Below, one piece after another: positions 52,276 through 62,249 of a stretch of DNA of 64,000 nucleotides. The stretch lies in NCBI RefSeq assembly GCF_036825535.1, contig NZ_CP098812.1, forward strand, positions 2,542,001 through 2,606,000, in the 5' to 3' direction. The translations under genes were made by a program, and so were the position numbers. This DNA comes from Parasalinivibrio latis. Its GTDB lineage: Bacteria; Pseudomonadota; Gammaproteobacteria; Enterobacterales; Vibrionaceae. Under the pieces are notes generated by a model. It saw only the letters and a list, made by a program, of their open reading frames with translations, searched no databases and was not told where the DNA came from. How positions within the stretch are numbered: position 1 is the first letter of the stretch; each line of letters starts with the position of its first letter.

Positions 52276-53490
52276 TTAAACGTCAAGCAGCAAACGTGTT
52301 GGGTCTTCCAGCAACTCTTTTACGGTTACCAGGAAGCCAACGGACTCGCGACCATCGATCAGACGGTGATCGTAAGACAGTGCGAGGTACATCATTGGCA
52401 GGATTTCCACCTTGCCATCAACCGCCATTGGACGATCCTGGATTTTATGCATACCCAGAATTGCTGCCTGCGGTGGATTGATGATTGGTGTGGACATCAG
52501 GGATCCAAATACACCACCGTTGGTGATGGTGAAGTTGCCACCTGTCAGCTCATCAACGGTCAGTTTGCCGTCACGACCCTTGATAGCCAGATCCTTGATA
52601 CCCTTTTCGATTTCGGCCAGGGACAGTTGGTCACAATCACGCAGTACCGGAGTAACCAGTCCACGAGGTGTTGAAACTGCCATGCTAACGTCGAAATAGT
52701 TATGGTAAACAATGTCGTCGCCGTCGATAGACGCATTGACTTCAGGGTAACGCTTAAGCGCTTCAACAACGGCTTTTACGTAGAAAGACATAAAGCCTAG
52801 GCGGATATCATGGCGTTTTTCGAAAGCATCTTTGTACTGCTTACGAATATCCATGATTGGCTTCATGTTGACTTCGTTAAACGTTGTCAGCATCGCTGTA
52901 CTGTTCTTGGCTTCAAGCAGACGCTCTGCAACACGCTTGCGAAGGCGAGTCATAGGAACACGTTTCTCGCTGCGCTCTGCCATTACCGGAGCAGGCTCTG
53001 CTTGTGCTGGAGCCGATGCAGGAGCCGCACTTGGTGTACTCTTGAGGTGTGCTTCCACATCTTCACGTGTGATACGGCCGCCAACACCGGTTCCCTTAAC
53101 GGCACTCGCTTCGAGGCTATGCTCCGCCAACAGTCGGCGAACCGCCGGGCTCAGCGCGTCATTGCTTTCTTCAGTCAGAGACGCCGTATGACGCTTGTCT
53201 GGAGATGCTTCGGCTTCTGCTGGCTTGTCCGCAGTAGGTTCACCTGCCACGGCACCTGGCTTCAATCGGGCGATAAGTTGCTTGGAAAGTACTGTTGCAC
53301 CTTCTTCTTCAATGATTTCTTCAAGCACACCCTCTTCCGGAGCCGGAACTTCCAGAACCACTTTGTCTGTTTCAATATCTACGAGTACTTCGTCCCGCGC
53401 TACCGCTTCACCCGGCTTCTTGTGCCAGGTTGCAACCGTCGCATCCGCAACAGATTCTGGGAGGTCAGGAACCAGGATTTCGATGGTCAT
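52276..53490 (-). CDS. sucB: 2-oxoglutarate dehydrogenase E2 (dihydrolipoyl succinyltransferase)
   Basis: Core of the OGDH complex. The 404 residues comprise a lipoyl domain (DIETDKVVLEV with the lipoylated Lys), a peripheral-subunit-binding domain near 105-140 (SPAVRRLLAEHSL), an Ala/Pro linker and the catalytic domain ending LALSYDHRLIDGRESVGFL with the active His. It follows sucA by 26 bases. Confidence 0.98.
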   Translation of the reverse strand: MTIEILVPDLPESVADATVATWHKKPGEAVARDEVLVDIETDKVVLEVPAPEEGVLEEIIEEEGATVLSKQLIARLKPGAVAGEPTADKPAEAEASPDKRHTASLTEESNDALSPAVRRLLAEHSLEASAVKGTGVGGRITREDVEAHLKSTPSAAPASAPAQAEPAPVMAERSEKRVPMTRLRKRVAERLLEAKNSTAMLTTFNEVNMKPIMDIRKQYKDAFEKRHDIRLGFMSFYVKAVVEALKRYPEVNASIDGDDIVYHNYFDVSMAVSTPRGLVTPVLRDCDQLSLAEIEKGIKDLAIKGRDGKLTVDELTGGNFTITNGGVFGSLMSTPIINPPQAAILGMHKIQDRPMAVDGKVEILPMMYLALSYDHRLIDGRESVGFLVTVKELLEDPTRLLLDV

Positions 53491-53516
53491 CTTGTTATTT
53501 TCCTTATTCAGAGCGC

Positions 53517-56327
53517 TTAGTTCAGGTTCAGGGCATCTTCAACCAATGCTTTTTGTTGTTTCAGGTGCAGTGACATGTAGCCCACTGCAGGCGACGCAGA
53601 AGCTGGACGGCCGGCATACTGCAATTCGGCACCGGCTGGCAGCGCGAATCGGAAGTTATGCTGGCTTGAGTACCAAGCGCCCTGATTCTGAGGCTCTTCC
53701 TGACACCAAACAAACTCTTTGGCATTCGTGTATTGGGAAACAATGTTATTAACTTCATCTACCGGGTACGGGTACAACTGCTCAATCCGGATGATGGCGA
53801 CATCTTCACGTTCTGCTTTGCGGCGAGCTTCCAGCAGGTCGTAGTAAACCTTGCCGGAGCACATCACAATGCGCGTCACTTTTTGCGGATCCAATGCATC
53901 GACTTCACCGATGGCAGGCTGGAAGTTGCCATCAGAAAGGTCTTCAATGGAAGAGACGCATAATGGGTGGCGAAGCAGTGACTTCGGTGACATTACGACC
54001 AATGGGCGACGCATTGGGCGCAGCACCTGACGACGCAGCATGTGGTATATCTGGGCCGGCGTTGAAGGGACGATTACCTGGATGTTTTGCTCGGCGCAAA
54101 GTTGCAGGTAACGCTCAAGACGTGCAGATGAGTGTTCAGGGCCCTGACCTTCATAGCCATGCGGCAGAAGCTGGGTCAGGCCACACATACGTCCCCACTT
54201 TTGCTCACCTGAACTGATGAACTGGTCCATAACAACCTGCGCACCGTTGGCAAAATCACCAAACTGTGCTTCCCAAATGGTCAGGCCACCTGGTTCTGCA
54301 GTTGCGTAACCGTATTCAAATGCCAATACCGCCTCTTCTGAAAGCACAGAGTCGACAACATCGAAAGGTCCCTGCTTATCGTGCAGATATTGAAGCGGCA
54401 CATAGGTGCTGGCGTCATTTTGGTTATGCAGCACTGAATGGCGGTGGAAGAAGGTACCGCGACCGGAATCCTGGCCGGTAATACGAATACGCTTACCCTC
54501 ATCAAGCAATGTTGCGTAAGCGAGTGTCTCTGCCATACCCCAGTCCAGCTTCTTGTCACCATCCATCATCAACTGACGGTCTTTGTAAAGCTTGGCAACT
54601 CGGCTGTGAAGCTTGTGGGTTTCCGGATGTTGGCAAACACGCTTGCCCAACTCAATAAGGCGGTTTTTATCAAAGGTGTTCGGCCACTCCACTGTCCAGT
54701 CATGGCCGAGGTATGGCGACCAATCGACAGAATGCATCTGCATTGGACGCCACTCTTTCACCACACACTCACCGGAATCCAGCTGATCACGGTATTCATT
54801 GATAAGATAAGTGGCTTTTTCCAGATCAACGATAGACTCATCACCCAGCTTATCAGCGTAGAGCTTGCGAGGTGTCGGGTGCTTCTTGATCTTCTGGTAC
54901 ATCAGCGGCTGGGTTGCATTTGGCTCATCCGCTTCGTTGTGCCCGTGGCGACGGTAACAAACCAAATCAATCACCACATCACGCTTAAATTCGTTACGGT
55001 AGTCAATGGCTACACGCGTGACAAAAGCAACCGCTTCCGGATCATCCGCATTAACGTGGAAGATAGGAGCCTGTACCATCTTGGCAATGTCAGTACAGTA
55101 CATCGTTGAGCGAGTGTCACGCGGGTTTGACGTTGTAAAGCCAACCTGGTTATTCACCACGATGCGAACTGTACCACCCACTTTGTAACCGCGGGCCTGT
55201 GACATGTTGAATGTTTCAGCCACAACCCCCTGACCGGCAACCGCAGAGTCACCATGGATGGTAATAGGAAGGACTTTGCTTCCGTCTTCATCACCCAATC
55301 GGTCCTGACGGGCACGGACTGAACCCATGACTACCGGGTTTACAATTTCCAGATGAGACGGGTTAAAAGCCAAGACAAGGTGAACATCGCCACCCGGTGT
55401 CGCAAAGTCCGAAGAGAAACCCTGGTGATATTTAACATCACCGGTACCCCAGGTATCGTCATGCTTACCGGCGAACTCGTCGAACAACTCAGAAGGTTTC
55501 TTACCCAGTACGTTGACCAGAACATTGAGGCGACCGCGGTGGGCCATACCAATAACCACTTCACGGACACCCTCTCCGCCTGCATGACGAATCATTTCTT
55601 TCAACGCAGGGATCAGGGCATCACCACCTTCCAGAGAGAATCGTTTTGCCCCGGGGAATTTGGCACCCAGGTAACGCTCAAGGCCTTCGGCAGCTGTCAG
55701 CTCTTCAAGGTAAGTGAGTTTTTCTTCATCAGAAAAGGCAGGTTGGCCGACAACGGATTCAAAGCGTTGCTGAATCCATCGCTTCTCTTCTGTCGACGTA
55801 ATGTGCATATATTCGGCACCGATTGAACCGCAGTAGGTCTTCTTCAATGCCCCGTAAATTTCATCAAGCAGCATGGTATCTTTGCCTACGGCAAAAGAGC
55901 CCACATTGAAACTCTGCTGGAAATCTTCGTCTGTCAGTTGGTGATAAGAGGGGTCAAGCTCAGGGACGATTTCCCGTTGCCATAATCCCAGGGGATCAAG
56001 ATTCGCAAGTTGATGTCCGCGGAAACGGTATGCGTTAATCAACTGCAAAACCCTAACTTGCTTAGCATCTACATCAGGGTCATTTACTGGCGCTTTAAAG
56101 CGTGCAGCCTCGGTTGCCAAGCGGCGGAAGTAGTCACGAACACGTGAGTGCGGTTGCTCGACCGCGGTGTCATTGACTTTGGGCAGGTCATCGAAAACGG
56201 CTTTCCATTCCGGCCCTACTGCGTCTGGGTCACTGAGGTACTGTTCGTAGAGATCTTCTACGTAAGTTGCATTGGCGCCAGCCAAATGAGAAGACTCCAT
56301 CCAAGCCTTCATCACGCCATTTTGCAT
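53517..56327 (-). CDS. sucA: 2-oxoglutarate dehydrogenase E1
   Basis: Thiamine-diphosphate decarboxylase of the OGDH complex. The 936-residue protein begins MQNGVMKAWMESSHLAGANATYVEDLYE as in E. coli. It carries EGLERYLGAKFPGAKRFSLEGGD, IGMAHRGRLNVLVNVLGK, GDSAVAGQGVVAET and the C-terminal FVWCQEEPQNQGAW blocks. Confidence 0.98.
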   Translation of the reverse strand: MQNGVMKAWMESSHLAGANATYVEDLYEQYLSDPDAVGPEWKAVFDDLPKVNDTAVEQPHSRVRDYFRRLATEAARFKAPVNDPDVDAKQVRVLQLINAYRFRGHQLANLDPLGLWQREIVPELDPSYHQLTDEDFQQSFNVGSFAVGKDTMLLDEIYGALKKTYCGSIGAEYMHITSTEEKRWIQQRFESVVGQPAFSDEEKLTYLEELTAAEGLERYLGAKFPGAKRFSLEGGDALIPALKEMIRHAGGEGVREVVIGMAHRGRLNVLVNVLGKKPSELFDEFAGKHDDTWGTGDVKYHQGFSSDFATPGGDVHLVLAFNPSHLEIVNPVVMGSVRARQDRLGDEDGSKVLPITIHGDSAVAGQGVVAETFNMSQARGYKVGGTVRIVVNNQVGFTTSNPRDTRSTMYCTDIAKMVQAPIFHVNADDPEAVAFVTRVAIDYRNEFKRDVVIDLVCYRRHGHNEADEPNATQPLMYQKIKKHPTPRKLYADKLGDESIVDLEKATYLINEYRDQLDSGECVVKEWRPMQMHSVDWSPYLGHDWTVEWPNTFDKNRLIELGKRVCQHPETHKLHSRVAKLYKDRQLMMDGDKKLDWGMAETLAYATLLDEGKRIRITGQDSGRGTFFHRHSVLHNQNDASTYVPLQYLHDKQGPFDVVDSVLSEEAVLAFEYGYATAEPGGLTIWEAQFGDFANGAQVVMDQFISSGEQKWGRMCGLTQLLPHGYEGQGPEHSSARLERYLQLCAEQNIQVIVPSTPAQIYHMLRRQVLRPMRRPLVVMSPKSLLRHPLCVSSIEDLSDGNFQPAIGEVDALDPQKVTRIVMCSGKVYYDLLEARRKAEREDVAIIRIEQLYPYPVDEVNNIVSQYTNAKEFVWCQEEPQNQGAWYSSQHNFRFALPAGAELQYAGRPASASPAVGYMSLHLKQQKALVEDALNLN

Positions 56328-56382
56328 TATTTTCCCTTAACCACTAGTTGATGTCACAAACCGGTCTACTGCCGGGTTCCGG

Positions 56383-56406
56383 TTCGGCTCCCGGGAAGGA
56401 GCCGAA
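56383..56406 (-). other. Stem-loop between sdhB and sucA
   Basis: Perfect 9-base stem TTCGGCTCC/GGAGCCGAA with a 6-base loop in the 104-base gap. No strong T-run follows on the minus strand. It is positioned like the RNA-processing or partial-termination elements between sdhB and sucA in enterobacteria. Confidence 0.6.
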
Positions 56407-56431
56407 TTCTTACATTCCATTATGGGCTAAT

Positions 56432-57142
56432 TTAAACAGCTCGTTTCAAAAGCATTGACTTAATGTGGCCAATAGCTTTTGTTGGATTCAGCCCTTTAGG
56501 ACAAACATTTACACAGTTCATAATGCCATGGCAACGGAAAACACTAAAAGCATCGTCCAGATCGGACAATCGTTCTTCAGTTGCCGTGTCACGGCTATCA
56601 ATCAGCCAACGATATGCTGCCAAAAGACCTGCCGGTCCTACAAACTTATCAGGGTTCCACCAGAATGACGGGCAAGACGTTGTGCAACATGCACACATGA
56701 TGCATTCATACAGACCGTCAAGATGCGCACGTTCTTCCGGAGACTGGAGGTTCTCACGTGAAGGTGTAGCACCGTCGTTGATAAGGAACGGTTTTACACG
56801 CTCATAATTTTGGTAGAACTGAGTCATATCAACCACCAAATCACGCACAACCGGCAAGCCCGGTAGCGGACGGATTACAATGGTAGGCTGATTGGTAAGG
56901 GCGGACAGCGATGTAATACACGCCAATCCGTTTTTACCATTCATATTCAGACCGTCTGAGCCGCAAACACCTTCCCGGCATGAGCGACGAAACGCAAGGG
57001 TTGGATCCTGTTCTTTCAAAAGGATAAGTGCATCAAGCACCATCATATCCGAACCTTCAGGCACTTCCAGCGTGTAGTCCTTCATGTACGGCGCGTTGTC
57101 TACGTCAGGATTGTAACGATAGACAGAGAAATTCAATTTCAT
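56432..57142 (-). CDS. sdhB: Succinate dehydrogenase iron-sulfur subunit
   Basis: Transfers electrons from FAD to quinone in complex II. The 236 residues carry the 2Fe-2S ligands (CREGVCGSDGLNMNG), and the 4Fe-4S and 3Fe-4S ligands (CIMCACCTTSCPSFWW; CHGIMNCVNVCPKGLNP). It follows sdhA by 14 bases. Confidence 0.98.
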   Translation of the reverse strand: MKLNFSVYRYNPDVDNAPYMKDYTLEVPEGSDMMVLDALILLKEQDPTLAFRRSCREGVCGSDGLNMNGKNGLACITSLSALTNQPTIVIRPLPGLPVVRDLVVDMTQFYQNYERVKPFLINDGATPSRENLQSPEERAHLDGLYECIMCACCTTSCPSFWWNPDKFVGPAGLLAAYRWLIDSRDTATEERLSDLDDAFSVFRCHGIMNCVNVCPKGLNPTKAIGHIKSMLLKRAV

Positions 57143-57156
57143 CTTTCCAGTCTCCC

Positions 57157-58923
57157 TTAGTAGGTCCGTACTTTTGGTGGGAAGGCTTCACGGGTAACAG
57201 GTTCCATGTTAACCGAACGCTTGGTCATGCTTTCTGTTTCTGGACTGTAGATGGAATGGCACAGCCAGTTCTCATCATCACGCTCCTGGAAATCGAAACG
57301 TGCATGGGCACCACGGCTTTCCGTACGGAAGTTTGCAGCCACGGCAGTAGAGAAAGCCGTTTCCATCAGGTTATCCAGTTCCAGACATTCAATTCGCTGA
57401 GTATTAAATTCAGAAGACTTGTCAGCTAAATGTGCATCTTTCAGGCGATTGCGGATAACTTTGAGTTCCTCAAGGCCTTGAGCCATCGCTTCACCTTCAC
57501 GGAATACCGAGAAGTTATTCTGCATGCAAGACTGGAGATCTTTACGAATCTGAACAGGGTCTTCGCCACCAGTGGACGATTCCCAGCGATTGTAGCGGGC
57601 CATAGCCGCTTCAATATCAGATTCTGATGCGTCGCGGGCTTCAACCTGTGCCGCCAACGCCTCTTTCAGGTGAATACCGGTAGCCCGGCCAAATACCACC
57701 AGGTCAAGCAGTGAGTTTCCACCCAGGCGGTTTGCACCGTGAACAGATACACTGGCAATCTCGCCACAAGCAAACAGCCCCTGCACTTCTACATCATTGC
57801 CATTCGTATCCTGGGTGAGAGCCTGACCGGAAATCTGGGTAGGGATACCACCCATCATGTAGTGGCAGGTTGGGATAACCGGAATGGGTTCCTTAACCGG
57901 ATCCACGTGAGCAAAGGTGCGGGACAACTCACAGATACCTGGCAGGCGAGATTCAAGAACCTCTTGGCCAAGGTGATCAAGCTTGAGCTTGATGTGTGGG
58001 CCCCATGGACCATCGCAACCGCGTCCTTCACGGATCTCAACCATCATTGAGCGTGCGACAACGTCACGTCCCGCCAAATCTTTAGCGTTCGGTGCATAAC
58101 GCTCCATAAAGCGTTCGCCGTCCTTGTTCAGGAGGTAACCACCTTCACCACGACATCCTTCGGTTACCAGAACACCTGCACCGGCAATACCGGTTGGGTG
58201 GAACTGCCACATTTCCATGTCCTGAACAGGCACATTGGCACGAAGCGCCATACCAACACCGTCACCGGTGTTAATGTGGGCGTTGGTCGTAGACTGGTAA
58301 ATACGGCCAGCACCGCCAGTAGCCAGTACAGTCGCCTTGGCTTTAAAGTAGCAAAGTTCGCCGGTTTCCATGCAAAGTGCCGTCGCACCAACAACCGCTC
58401 CGTCCTGGTTCTTCACCAGATCCAGCGCATACCATTCAGAAAAAATCGTCGTTTTATTTTTGATGTTCTGCTGGTAAAGCGTATGAAGAAGCGCATGTCC
58501 GGTACGGTCTGCAGCTGCCGCTGTTCGTGCAGCCTGCTCACCACCGAAGTTTTTTGACTGGCCACCAAACGGACGCTGGTAGATGCCACCATTTTCAAAG
58601 CGCGAGAATGGAAGCCCCATCTTCTCAAGCTCGATAATGGCTTCCGGGCCTGTTTTACACATGTATTCAATCGCATTTTGGTCACCAATATAGTCGGAAC
58701 CTTTTACGGTGTCATACATATGCCATTCCCAGTTATCCTCATGGGAGTTACCAAGGGCAACTGTGATGCCGCCCTGGGCTGATACAGTATGAGAACGGGT
58801 CGGGAAAACCTTTGACAGCAGAGCACAGCTCATTCCGAGCTGGGAAATTTGGAGCGCAGCACGCATGCCTGCGCCGCCGGCGCCAATTACTATGGCGTCG
58901 AATTCACGAACTGGAATACTCAC
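57157..58923 (-). CDS. sdhA: Succinate dehydrogenase flavoprotein subunit
   Basis: Oxidises succinate to fumarate. The 588 residues have the FAD fold (VIGAGGAGMRAALQ), the flavinylated His in RSHTVSAQGG, the catalytic region HPTGIAGAGVLVTEGCRGEGG and HGANRLGGNSLLDLVVFGRATG. The start codon directly abuts the sdhD stop. Confidence 0.98.
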   Translation of the reverse strand: MSIPVREFDAIVIGAGGAGMRAALQISQLGMSCALLSKVFPTRSHTVSAQGGITVALGNSHEDNWEWHMYDTVKGSDYIGDQNAIEYMCKTGPEAIIELEKMGLPFSRFENGGIYQRPFGGQSKNFGGEQAARTAAAADRTGHALLHTLYQQNIKNKTTIFSEWYALDLVKNQDGAVVGATALCMETGELCYFKAKATVLATGGAGRIYQSTTNAHINTGDGVGMALRANVPVQDMEMWQFHPTGIAGAGVLVTEGCRGEGGYLLNKDGERFMERYAPNAKDLAGRDVVARSMMVEIREGRGCDGPWGPHIKLKLDHLGQEVLESRLPGICELSRTFAHVDPVKEPIPVIPTCHYMMGGIPTQISGQALTQDTNGNDVEVQGLFACGEIASVSVHGANRLGGNSLLDLVVFGRATGIHLKEALAAQVEARDASESDIEAAMARYNRWESSTGGEDPVQIRKDLQSCMQNNFSVFREGEAMAQGLEELKVIRNRLKDAHLADKSSEFNTQRIECLELDNLMETAFSTAVAANFRTESRGAHARFDFQERDDENWLCHSIYSPETESMTKRSVNMEPVTREAFPPKVRTY

Positions 58924-59271
58924 TTACACACCCCACAAAATAAACAAGCCGGAGAAGAAATACACAAACAATACGGCAACAATGCCGAACTGGAGGATCA
59001 TACGAAGGCTAGATGATTTGATGTAATCCGTCAGAACCTGCCACAGGCCAATCCATGCATGAATCAGCACGCAAACCAGCGCCAGCATAGTGAATACCTT
59101 GGTACTTAACTGTCCGAAAAAGGCAGTCCAGTTCAAGTAGTTCACATCAGCGCCAAAGGCGAAGTATCCAACGATATAAAGTGTGTATAGAGCGATGATG
59201 ATTCCGGAAGCACGAATAAGCAGCCAGTCATGGATGCCATTGCGTCCGAGAGAAGAAGCTTGTCCTACCAT
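58924..59271 (-). CDS. sdhD: Succinate dehydrogenase membrane anchor SdhD
   Basis: Small membrane subunit of complex II. The 115 residues have three hydrophobic helices and the heme/quinone region LVCVLIHAWIGLWQVLTDYIKS with a candidate heme His. It overlaps sdhC by 7 bases. Confidence 0.95.
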   Translation of the reverse strand: MVGQASSLGRNGIHDWLLIRASGIIIALYTLYIVGYFAFGADVNYLNWTAFFGQLSTKVFTMLALVCVLIHAWIGLWQVLTDYIKSSSLRMILQFGIVAVLFVYFFSGLFILWGV

Positions 59272-59657
59272 ACCAGTACCCCCGCGATGACAGAAAGAAC
59301 ACCGGTAATCGCGAACGATACGATAGCGCTTTGGTTGCCGGATTCAATTTCTTCAAAGTGACCCATATCCATGATGATGTGACGAATACCACCAACAATA
59401 TGGTAAAAGAGGGCTGTCATGATTCCCCAAAGAACGAACTTCACAAAGAAGCTGTCTACGATATCGGCAGCAGTTTGAAATCCATGTATTGAAGAAAGAG
59501 ACAGGCTTAACAGCCATAAAAGAATTCCCACCGAGATGAATGTGATAACGCCACTCACCCTGTGTAGAATCGACGCAATCGCAGTAACCGGAAAGCGAAT
59601 GGTCTGTAGGTCGAGGTTTACAGGTCTTGGCTTTTTAACGTTCACGGTATTGCCCAC
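59265..59657 (-). CDS. sdhC: Succinate dehydrogenase cytochrome b556 subunit SdhC
   Basis: First gene of sdhCDAB. The 130 residues contain three membrane helices, RPVNLDLQTIRFPVTAIASILHRVSG with the quinone-site Ser/Arg region, and FYHIVGGIRHIIMDMG with the heme-ligand His. It is divergent from gltA across 405 bases. Confidence 0.96.
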   Translation of the reverse strand: MGNTVNVKKPRPVNLDLQTIRFPVTAIASILHRVSGVITFISVGILLWLLSLSLSSIHGFQTAADIVDSFFVKFVLWGIMTALFYHIVGGIRHIIMDMGHFEEIESGNQSAIVSFAITGVLSVIAGVLVW

Positions 59658-60062
59658 TCAGCTCCATTGAGCTCTAGTTATTATTAACACTCCCCAAACT
59701 AGAACAAAAACCCGGCGCCCGACTTGTAACACATTTGTAAGATGATATGAGCCATGTCGCATGTCACCTGCAACTCAAGGTCCAGAACATCAAAAAAATG
59801 TAAAGAAATGATTACCAGCCCAAAAACGCCCCGGATTTCAGCCCTATCCAGAGGCCTGTTGGGAGTATACGTCGCACCAAAATCAATTACAAACGCACAA
59901 AATTGACCGAAATCCCGAAACAGAAATTTAACGCGAGTTGCATTTAAGTTATTGCTCCGCGCACACTCTCTGAAGTTGAAAATTGACATAATTGAAGGTG
60001 ATCTGTACAAAAGATGAGTCTCCGGACACCGGAATAGGACTATAAAAACAAAGGAGAATGTT
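59658..60062. other. Divergent sdhC/gltA regulatory region
   Basis: No gene supported; a 158-codon minus-strand ORF here extends into gltA and has no family features. It contains the gltA promoter listed below. No clear CRP or Fur site was recognised. Confidence 0.6.
59983..60011 (+). promoter_or_regulatory. Candidate gltA promoter
   Basis: A perfect TTGACA (59983-59988), a 17-base spacer and TACAAA (60006-60011) lie 51 bases before the gltA ATG. A strong ribosome site (AAGGAG) precedes the start. Confidence 0.6.
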
Positions 60063-61352
60063 ATGGCAGATAAGAAAGCGACCCTCCATATTGAAGGGAA
60101 AGCGCCAATCGAACTGCCGATCATGGGAGGCACTGTAGGCCCGGAGGTTGTTGATGTCCGAGCACTGGGAGCCAACGGTTATTTTACTTTTGACCCAGGT
60201 TTTGTATCGACAGCTTCATGTGAGTCACAAATTACCTACATTGATGGTGGTGCCGGCGTCTTGCTGCACCGCGGCTATCCCATTGATCAACTTGCCAATA
60301 ATGCAGAATATCTCGAAGTTTGTTATATCCTGCTCTATGGCGAAGCCCCTACCAAGAAACAGTACCAAGATTTTGAACGTATCGTGACACGCCACACCAT
60401 GGTTCACGAACAAATTGCCAGCTTCTTCCACGGTTTCCGCCGTGACGCACACCCAATGGCTGTAATGTGCGGAGTTGTAGGTGCACTGGCTGCGTTCTAT
60501 CATGATTCTCTCGACATCAATAACGATGTACACCGGGAAATCACCGCATTCCGCTTGCTGTCTAAAATGCCGACGCTTGCTGCAATGTGTTACAAGTACT
60601 CTATTGGCCAGCCTTTTATCTACCCGCGTAACGACCTTAACTATGCGGAGAATTTCCTGCATATGATGTTCGCGACCCCGGCTGAAGAGTATGAGGTTAA
60701 CCCGGTTGTTGCCCGTGCAATGGATAAGATCTTCACCCTGCATGCGGATCACGAGCAAAACGCATCAACATCTACTGTTCGTCTTGCTGGTTCTTCCGGT
60801 GCCAACCCATTTGCATGTATCGCTGCAGGTATAGCATCACTTTGGGGTCCTGCTCATGGCGGCGCAAATGAAGCCTGTTTACGCATGCTGGAAGAAATTG
60901 GTTCCGTAGACCGCATTCCTGAGTTCATTGAACGCGCCAAGGACAAAGATGATCCTTTCCGCCTGATGGGCTTCGGTCACCGTGTCTACAAAAACTATGA
61001 CCCTCGCGCTACCGTAATGAACGAAGCGTGCCACGAGGTACTCGACGAGCTTAAGATCGACGATCCACTTCTGGATGTAGCGATGGAGCTTGAGCGAATC
61101 GCCCTTTCTGATGAATACTTCATCGAGAAAAAGCTCTACCCGAACGTAGACTTCTACTCTGGTATCATCCTGAAGGCGATTGGTATCCCGACGTCCATGT
61201 TTACCGTAATCTTCGCGATGTCCCGTACTATTGGCTGGATTGCACACTGGAACGAAATGCACAGCGATCCAAACAACCGTATCGGCCGTCCTCGTCAGCT
61301 GTACACCGGCTACGAAGCTCGCGAATTTACACCGATGAAAGACCGCGAGTAA
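60063..61352 (+). CDS. gltA: Citrate synthase (type II)
   Basis: Condenses acetyl-CoA and oxaloacetate. The 429-residue hexameric-type enzyme has an N-terminal extension domain, catalytic His residues in WGPAHGGANE and MGFGHRVYKNYDPRA, and the late Asp in NVDFYSGIILKAIGIP. NADH-sensitive type II form is expected in this group. Confidence 0.98.
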   Translation: MADKKATLHIEGKAPIELPIMGGTVGPEVVDVRALGANGYFTFDPGFVSTASCESQITYIDGGAGVLLHRGYPIDQLANNAEYLEVCYILLYGEAPTKKQYQDFERIVTRHTMVHEQIASFFHGFRRDAHPMAVMCGVVGALAAFYHDSLDINNDVHREITAFRLLSKMPTLAAMCYKYSIGQPFIYPRNDLNYAENFLHMMFATPAEEYEVNPVVARAMDKIFTLHADHEQNASTSTVRLAGSSGANPFACIAAGIASLWGPAHGGANEACLRMLEEIGSVDRIPEFIERAKDKDDPFRLMGFGHRVYKNYDPRATVMNEACHEVLDELKIDDPLLDVAMELERIALSDEYFIEKKLYPNVDFYSGIILKAIGIPTSMFTVIFAMSRTIGWIAHWNEMHSDPNNRIGRPRQLYTGYEAREFTPMKDRE

Positions 61353-61370
61353 CGGTTAAAAAGAAACACA

Positions 61371-61397
61371 AAACGCCGCTAAATGCGGCGTTTTTTT
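61371..61397. terminator. Terminator of gltA
   Basis: Stem AAACGCCGC/GCGGCGTTT with a 5-base loop and T7. It may also serve the converging Nif3 gene. Confidence 0.93.
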
Positions 61398-61415
61398 ATG
61401 AGCAACAGCGGAAGA

Positions 61416-62171
61416 TTAAACCGGATTATCAATATCTACAAAGGTGACGGCCAGACCGTGTTCCCTCGCCAGCCACTCTCCCAGTGCTTTAACCCCGTAT
61501 CGTTCGGTTGCATGATGACCCGCACCGAAATAGTGAATACCCTGTTCACGCGCCGAGTGCGTCGTACGCTCAGATACTTCCCCGGAGATAAAGGCATCAA
61601 GGCCTTTTGCGGCCGCCAATTCGATATAATCCTGGCCACCGCCGGAACACCAGCCAACCGTTTTAATCAGGTGACTGCCACCCTTGATAAGAAGCGGTTT
61701 CCTGCCAAGAACGTCTGAGATTTTCTCTGCAAAGTCCTCGGCAGACACTGGCTCCTGCAACTCACCGTAAACGGCTACTGACTTAGCCACCCCCTCTTCA
61801 AGGCCGCCTAGAGGGGAAATCCCCAGCAAAGCAGCCAATTGAGCATTATTGCCAAGCTCAGGATGCACATCCAATGGCAGATGATAGCCGTAAAGGTTGA
61901 TGTCATTCTTAATCAGTGTGCTGATCCGGCGGTATTTTATGCCCCGGATAGCTTCCGGCTCATTTTTCCAAAAATAGCCATGGTGAACCAGCACTGCATC
62001 TGCACCAAATTCAACAGCCTTGTCTAACAACGCCTGACTGGCGGTGACACCTGTAATAACGCGAAGAACGTCTTCCGTCCCTTCTACCTGAAGCCCGTTT
62101 GGACAATAGTCACGGATTGCACCAGGTTCGAGCAAATCATTGAGAATACGTTCCAGCTCTAAGTTGTTCAT
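61416..62171 (-). CDS. Nif3-like dinuclear metal-center protein (YbgI family)
   Basis: A 251-residue protein of the Nif3/YbgI family, a toroidal hexamer with two metals per subunit. Its substrate is unsettled; GTP cyclohydrolase I type 2 annotations are unreliable. Metal ligands are visible in VLVHHGYFWKNE, the DVHPELGNNAQLA segment and the late HHATERYGVKALGEWLA. Conserved N-terminus MNNLELERILNDLLEP. Confidence 0.92.
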   Translation of the reverse strand: MNNLELERILNDLLEPGAIRDYCPNGLQVEGTEDVLRVITGVTASQALLDKAVEFGADAVLVHHGYFWKNEPEAIRGIKYRRISTLIKNDINLYGYHLPLDVHPELGNNAQLAALLGISPLGGLEEGVAKSVAVYGELQEPVSAEDFAEKISDVLGRKPLLIKGGSHLIKTVGWCSGGGQDYIELAAAKGLDAFISGEVSERTTHSAREQGIHYFGAGHHATERYGVKALGEWLAREHGLAVTFVDIDNPV

Positions 62172-62249
62172 TGAATCTCCCCGCTCATGCGGCTTAATAA
62201 TCTGAGAACGCGATGATTCTAACGCAACGAGGCATGAGACCCAAATGAC

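Noticed and set aside
52810..53520. 236-codon plus-strand ORF rich in Cys, Phe and Arg
   Set aside because: Antisense to sucB; an artefact of codon usage on the opposite strand.
59699..60175. 158-codon minus-strand ORF between sdhC and gltA
   Set aside because: Starts inside gltA on the other strand and covers the gltA promoter.
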